The notes below the pieces were generated by a model. The model was not told where the DNA came from. It saw only the letters and a list, made by a program, of their open reading frames with translations, and searched no databases. A DNA stretch of 64,000 nt from Hyphomicrobiales bacterium. Its GTDB lineage: Bacteria > Pseudomonadota > Alphaproteobacteria > Rhizobiales > Beijerinckiaceae. Made by a program: the position numbers and the translations under genes. Position 1 is the first letter of the stretch; the number at the start of each line of letters is the position of its first letter. Location: positions 20,983 to 84,982 of the forward strand of contig JAFBAS010000051.1 of assembly GCA_019247605.1 (NCBI GenBank), read 5' to 3'. Positions 60,901-64,000 of the stretch are shown here, one piece after another.

Positions 60901-62529
60901 CTATTGCCTCACCACGTCCGCCGAGACGGCCTCGGCGCGGAACGCAGCGGCGATGAGTGCCCTCGTGTATTCCGTCTTCGGCGCCTCGAATATAGCTTGC
61001 GCGGTCCCTTCCTCCACGACCTTGCCGTCACGCATGACGATCACGAAGTTCGAGAGCGCGCGCACCACGCGCAAATCATGGCTGATGAAGACATAGGCGA
61101 GGTGACGCTTCGCTTGCAGCGCGCGCAAGAGATCCACGATCTGCGCTTGCACCGACATGTCGAGCGCCGAGGTCGGCTCATCGAGCAACACGAAGCTCGG
61201 ATCGAGCGCCATGGCGCGCGCGATCGCGATGCGCTGGCGTTGCCCCCCGGAGAATTCGTGGGGATAGCGATCCATGGTGGCAGGATCGATGCCGACATCG
61301 CTCAGCGCTCGCGCCACCACGGTACGCCGCTCGGCATGCGGCATGTCCGGTTTTTGCACCGCAAGGCCTTCCTCGACGATCGAGAACACCGAAAGGCGCG
61401 GTGACAGCGAGCCGTAGGGGTCCTGAAAAACCACCTGCATGTCCTTGCGCATCGGCCTCAGCACTTTCGAGCGAAGCCCTTCGATGTTGCGCCCGAGGAA
61501 CACGATACGCCCCTTCGACGAGACAAGCCTGAGCAAGGCCAAGCCGAGAGTGGTCTTGCCCGACCCGGATTCCCCCACGACGCCCACCGTTTCGCCGGCG
61601 CGCACCGCGAGTGAAACGCCGTCAACCGCCTTCACGTGATCGACCGTCCGTCGCAAAAGCCCTCTCTTGATCGGGAAATGGACTTTCACGTTCTCGCCGC
61701 GCATCACGACCGGTGCGTCCTTCGGCACCCTGCCGGCCTGCCCCTTTGGCTCGGCCGCGATGAGCATTCGGGTGTAGGGGTGCTGCGGACTGTCGAAAAT
61801 CGTCGCGGTATCGCCTGCTTCCACGACACGGCCGCGCTGCATGACGCACACATGGTCCGCAATGCGTCGCACGATGTTGAGGTCGTGCGTGATGAAGAGG
61901 ATCGCCATGCCGAGCCTCTCCTGCAAGTCCTTGAGGAGCGCGAGGATCTGAGCTTGCACCGTCACGTCGAGCGCGGTCGTCGGCTCGTCGGCGATGAGTA
62001 GCTTCGGTTCGTTGGCGAGCGCCATGGCGATCATGACGCGTTGGCGCTGGCCGCCGGAAAGCTGGTGCGGGAAAGCGCCGAGCCGGCTCCTGGCGTTACG
62101 AATGCCGACTTCCTCGAGAAGCGCCAGGGTGCGCTCGCGGGCTTTCCTGCCCTCGATACCTTTGTGCAGCGCCAGGATCTCGCCGATCTGGCGCTCGACC
62201 GTATGCAAAGGATTGAGCGAGGTCATCGGTTCCTGGAACACCATGGTGATGTCGTCACCACGCACTTCTCTAAGCTCGGCCTCGTTCGCTTTCAGGAGGT
62301 CGCGGCCATTGAACCAGATTTCCCCCGATGGATGGCGAGCCGGGGGATAATTGAGGAGGCGCGGGATCGAGAGCGCCGAGACGGATTTTCCCGAACCTGA
62401 TTCGCCGACGATGGCGAGGGTCTTGCCGCGATCGAGCGAAAACGACACGTGGTCGACCGCGAGCGTCGTGTGCTCACCCTGACCGAAAGCGACGGAAAGA
62501 TCGCGGACGCTTAGAAGCTCGCCCGTCAT
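60901..62529 (-). CDS. yejF: Peptide ABC transporter ATPase, YejF-like (two fused ATPase domains)
   Basis: A 542-residue double ATPase that powers peptide import. Half 1: Walker [14 protein letters not shown], signature [15 protein letters not shown], Walker [13 protein letters not shown]. Half 2: [40 protein letters not shown]. Each half ends with the oligopeptide-transporter [15 protein letters not shown] motif. Its ATG overlaps the stop of the PIN toxin gene (ATGA, 62526-62529), so translation is coupled to the toxin. In most genomes yejF directly follows yejE; here a TA pair lies between. Confidence 0.9.
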   Translation of the reverse strand: MTGELLSVRDLSVAFGQGEHTTLAVDHVSFSLDRGKTLAIVGESGSGKSVSALSIPRLLNYPPARHPSGEIWFNGRDLLKANEAELREVRGDDITMVFQEPMTSLNPLHTVERQIGEILALHKGIEGRKARERTLALLEEVGIRNARSRLGAFPHQLSGGQRQRVMIAMALANEPKLLIADEPTTALDVTVQAQILALLKDLQERLGMAILFITHDLNIVRRIADHVCVMQRGRVVEAGDTATIFDSPQHPYTRMLIAAEPKGQAGRVPKDAPVVMRGENVKVHFPIKRGLLRRTVDHVKAVDGVSLAVRAGETVGVVGESGSGKTTLGLALLRLVSSKGRIVFLGRNIEGLRSKVLRPMRKDMQVVFQDPYGSLSPRLSVFSIVEEGLAVQKPDMPHAERRTVVARALSDVGIDPATMDRYPHEFSGGQRQRIAIARAMALDPSFVLLDEPTSALDMSVQAQIVDLLRALQAKRHLAYVFISHDLRVVRALSNFVIVMRDGKVVEEGTAQAIFEAPKTEYTRALIAAAFRAEAVSADVVRQ

Positions 62530-62990
62530 CGCGACTGCGAGTCCAATGTCGCGAAAAGCGCGTGCGAAGGTTCGATCACATCGAGGTCGCAGAGATCGCG
62601 CAGGCGACGGTCATAGGAAACGATGAGGCGACAGCGCGAAAGCTTGGCCGTCGCCACATGCACGGAGTCTGGGAGCCTCGCAGACGATCGTGCTCGGATT
62701 TGCGAAGATTCGATCAGGATGTCTCGCGTCACCGGCAGCAACTCGAAGATTAGATCATCGGTCAGAAGGTTGAGATAGGCGGTTACGAGGATGTCGTTGC
62801 CAAGCTTGATTGGACCGACCAGAACCTCACTCAAGGTTAGCTCGCTCGTCACAAGTTCAAGCCTGTCGCGCTCGGCGAACTCGATCAATCGCCCGGCCTC
62901 ACCGGCGCCCGCATCAGTTCTTTCCATTCCACGTATCAGAACATTTGTGTCGAGATAGATTCGCAATGGGTCGACGGATGCTCGCGTCAC
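62526..62990 (-). CDS. VapC-like PIN-domain toxin
   Basis: A 154-residue PIN RNase: IYLDTNVLIRGMERTD (Asp), VTSELTLSEVLVGPIK (Glu), ARSSARLPDSVHVATAKLSR (Asp), then CRLIVSYDRRL. All acidic residues are kept. Its GTG start overlaps the antitoxin stop (GTGA), and its stop overlaps the yejF ATG (ATGA). It therefore lies seamlessly within a transporter operon, an unusual place that would tie toxin and YejF translation together. Confidence 0.88.
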   Translation of the reverse strand: MTRASVDPLRIYLDTNVLIRGMERTDAGAGEAGRLIEFAERDRLELVTSELTLSEVLVGPIKLGNDILVTAYLNLLTDDLIFELLPVTRDILIESSQIRARSSARLPDSVHVATAKLSRCRLIVSYDRRLRDLCDLDVIEPSHALFATLDSQSR

Positions 62991-63256
62991 AGCGCACCGC
63001 CATCCCTGACCCGTCGGACGTGATCAAGAATCTCCTGGACATCGCGAAAACGCGGGGGATAGGTCGCTTGATAACCTTCGATAATCTCCAGCGCGCGCGA
63101 CTTCTTCTGACGAGCGGAAGTCTCGACCGAGGAAGTCTCTGGCTGGGAGGGTTCCGGCGTGATAGTCACGCATACCGCCGCTGTCGGGTCGAGCCCCTCC
63201 TGCAAATCCTTGGGCAGCTTGGCGACCGGGTAATGGTTGCGCACAATCGTGTTCAT
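62987..63256 (-). CDS. Antitoxin of the PIN pair in the yej operon
   Basis: An 89-residue protein starting MNTIVRNHYPVAKLPKDLQE, then GLDPTAAVCVTITPEP, a linker rich in Ser/Thr/Pro, and a helical tail YPPRFRDVQEILDHVRRVRD. I recall antitoxins with similar starts and tails in Hyphomicrobiales, but without a named DNA-binding fold; the N-terminus is likely a swapped-hairpin or similar DNA binder. AAGGTG lies five bases before the ATG. Only 35 bases separate it from the yejE stop, with TATGAT on the minus strand as a possible -10 box. Confidence 0.78.
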   Translation of the reverse strand: MNTIVRNHYPVAKLPKDLQEGLDPTAAVCVTITPEPSQPETSSVETSARQKKSRALEIIEGYQATYPPRFRDVQEILDHVRRVRDGGAL

Positions 63257-63291
63257 GCGTCACCTTTCGTGAACATCATATCATACCCGGT

Positions 63292-64000
63292 TTAAACACC
63301 CTTCCTCGGATCAAAAGCGTCGCGCACGGCCTCGCCGATGAAGATCAAGAGCGACAACATCGTCGCGATCACGATGAAGCCCGAGAGTCCGAGCCAGGGC
63401 GCCTGGAGATTGGACTTGCCCTGATTCAAGAGCTCTCCGAGCGAGGGCGAGCCTGGCGGCAGGCCGAAACCGAGGAAATCGAGCGAGGTCAACGTCGCGA
63501 TCGAGCCGTTGAGGATGAACGGCAGAAAGGTAAGGGTCGCCACCATCGCATTCGGCAGCACATGCTTGCGCATGATCTTGAGGTCGCTCAAGCCGAGCGC
63601 TCGGGCCGCGCGGACATATTCGAAATTGCGCGCCCGCAGGAATTCGGCGCGCACTACACCCACGAGCGACACCCAGGAAAACAACAGGAGGATCGCCAGC
63701 AGGACAAAGAAGCTCGGTGTGATGAAGGACGAAACGATGATCAGGAGGTAAAGCTGCGGCACCGAGGTCCAGATATCGATGAATCGCTGGAAGAGCAGAT
63801 CGGTCCAGCCGCCGAAATAGCCTTGCACGGCTCCGGCCGCGACGCCGATGATCGAGGAGAAGATTGTCAGAACAAGCCCAAACAGCACCGAGATGCGAAA
63901 GCCATAGATCAGGCGCGCGATCACATCGCGGCCCTGGTCGTCCGTGCCGAGCCAATTGTATTCAAGACCACTGCAGCCGCTCACGCCTTTGCGCTCGGCG
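63292..64000 (-). CDS. yejE: Peptide ABC transporter permease, YejE-like (5' end missing)
   Basis: The C-terminal 235 residues or so of a permease; the frame runs on past the window edge. NWLGTDDQGRDVIARLIYGF is the start of the conserved OppC-type region; five membrane helices follow, with the EAA-type loop YVRAARALGLSDLKIMRKHV then LPNAMVATLTFLP and LDFLGFGLPPGSPSLGELLN. It ends FIGEAVRDAFDPRKGV. This matches YejE of the microcin-C/peptide importer YejABEF. The TA pair starts 35 bases after the stop. Confidence 0.9.
   Translation of the reverse strand, partial: AERKGVSGCSGLEYNWLGTDDQGRDVIARLIYGFRISVLFGLVLTIFSSIIGVAAGAVQGYFGGWTDLLFQRFIDIWTSVPQLYLLIIVSSFITPSFFVLLAILLLFSWVSLVGVVRAEFLRARNFEYVRAARALGLSDLKIMRKHVLPNAMVATLTFLPFILNGSIATLTSLDFLGFGLPPGSPSLGELLNQGKSNLQAPWLGLSGFIVIATMLSLLIFIGEAVRDAFDPRKGV

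Overview
This window is GC-rich chromosomal DNA from an alphaproteobacterium, most likely of the order Hyphomicrobiales (Rhizobiales). The evidence is the run ddl-ftsQ-ftsA-ftsZ-lpxC-bamD-recN-ligA, a long FtsZ ending in an IPAFLRRQ peptide, an exact CtrA-type TTAA-N7-TTAA box plus a GANTC site ahead of the division genes, obgE-proB, a yej-type peptide transporter, a KirBac channel and an extensin-like lipoprotein. I cannot name a genus. No tRNA, rRNA, CRISPR array or complete insertion sequence was recognised.

Layout. 1-1.4 kb: end of a nitrate/sulfonate/taurine-type ABC importer. 1.5-7 kb: hisS, an LpxH-like phosphoesterase coupled to a GT4 glycosyltransferase, prs and a rhodanese. 7-8.3 kb: a patch of palindromic repeats and a Phd/VapC toxin-antitoxin (TA) pair. 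8.5-16.5 kb: a molybdenum hydroxylase large subunit facing a five-gene operon (Fbp-type ABC importer, AtuA/DUF1446, DUF4387). 16.6-20.1 kb: a secreted unknown, a Dps-like protein, a SulP transporter and an XRE regulator. 20.3-31.9 kb: the division, envelope and repair core. 32-35.5 kb: an AlkA-like glycosylase, kynU-kynA and an ATC-hydrolase-family protein. 35.6-39.8 kb: a decayed VapBC pair, a MarR-MFS-MaoC run and an intact Phd/VapC pair. 39.8-45.1 kb: hslV-KirBac-hslU and a second orphan molybdenum hydroxylase subunit. 45.3-60.2 kb: mixed metabolism and envelope genes (folE, an IscU-like scaffold, amidase, extensin-like, galM, enolase superfamily, methyltransferase), then obgE-proB. 60.3-64 kb: a hydrolase and part of a yej operon with a PIN-type TA pair between yejE and yejF.

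How the genes work together. ddl makes D-Ala-D-Ala for peptidoglycan, FtsQ/A/Z build the divisome, LpxC commits carbon to lipid A and BamD inserts outer-membrane proteins. RecN and LigA follow in an overlapping pair. KynA and KynU (overlapping) degrade tryptophan. HslV and HslU form a protease. The Fbp-type importer overlaps or lies close to its two enzyme genes, which suggests uptake and catabolism of an organic substrate rather than iron.

Most unusual points: a potassium channel gene inside hslVU; a TA pair coupled by start/stop overlaps on both sides within a yej operon; the importer-AtuA-DUF4387 operon; GTGA-rich inverted repeats whose arms contain the stop codons of neighbouring genes; and several TA remnants and small unannotated genes, including a 54-codon CxxC protein between lpxC and bamD.
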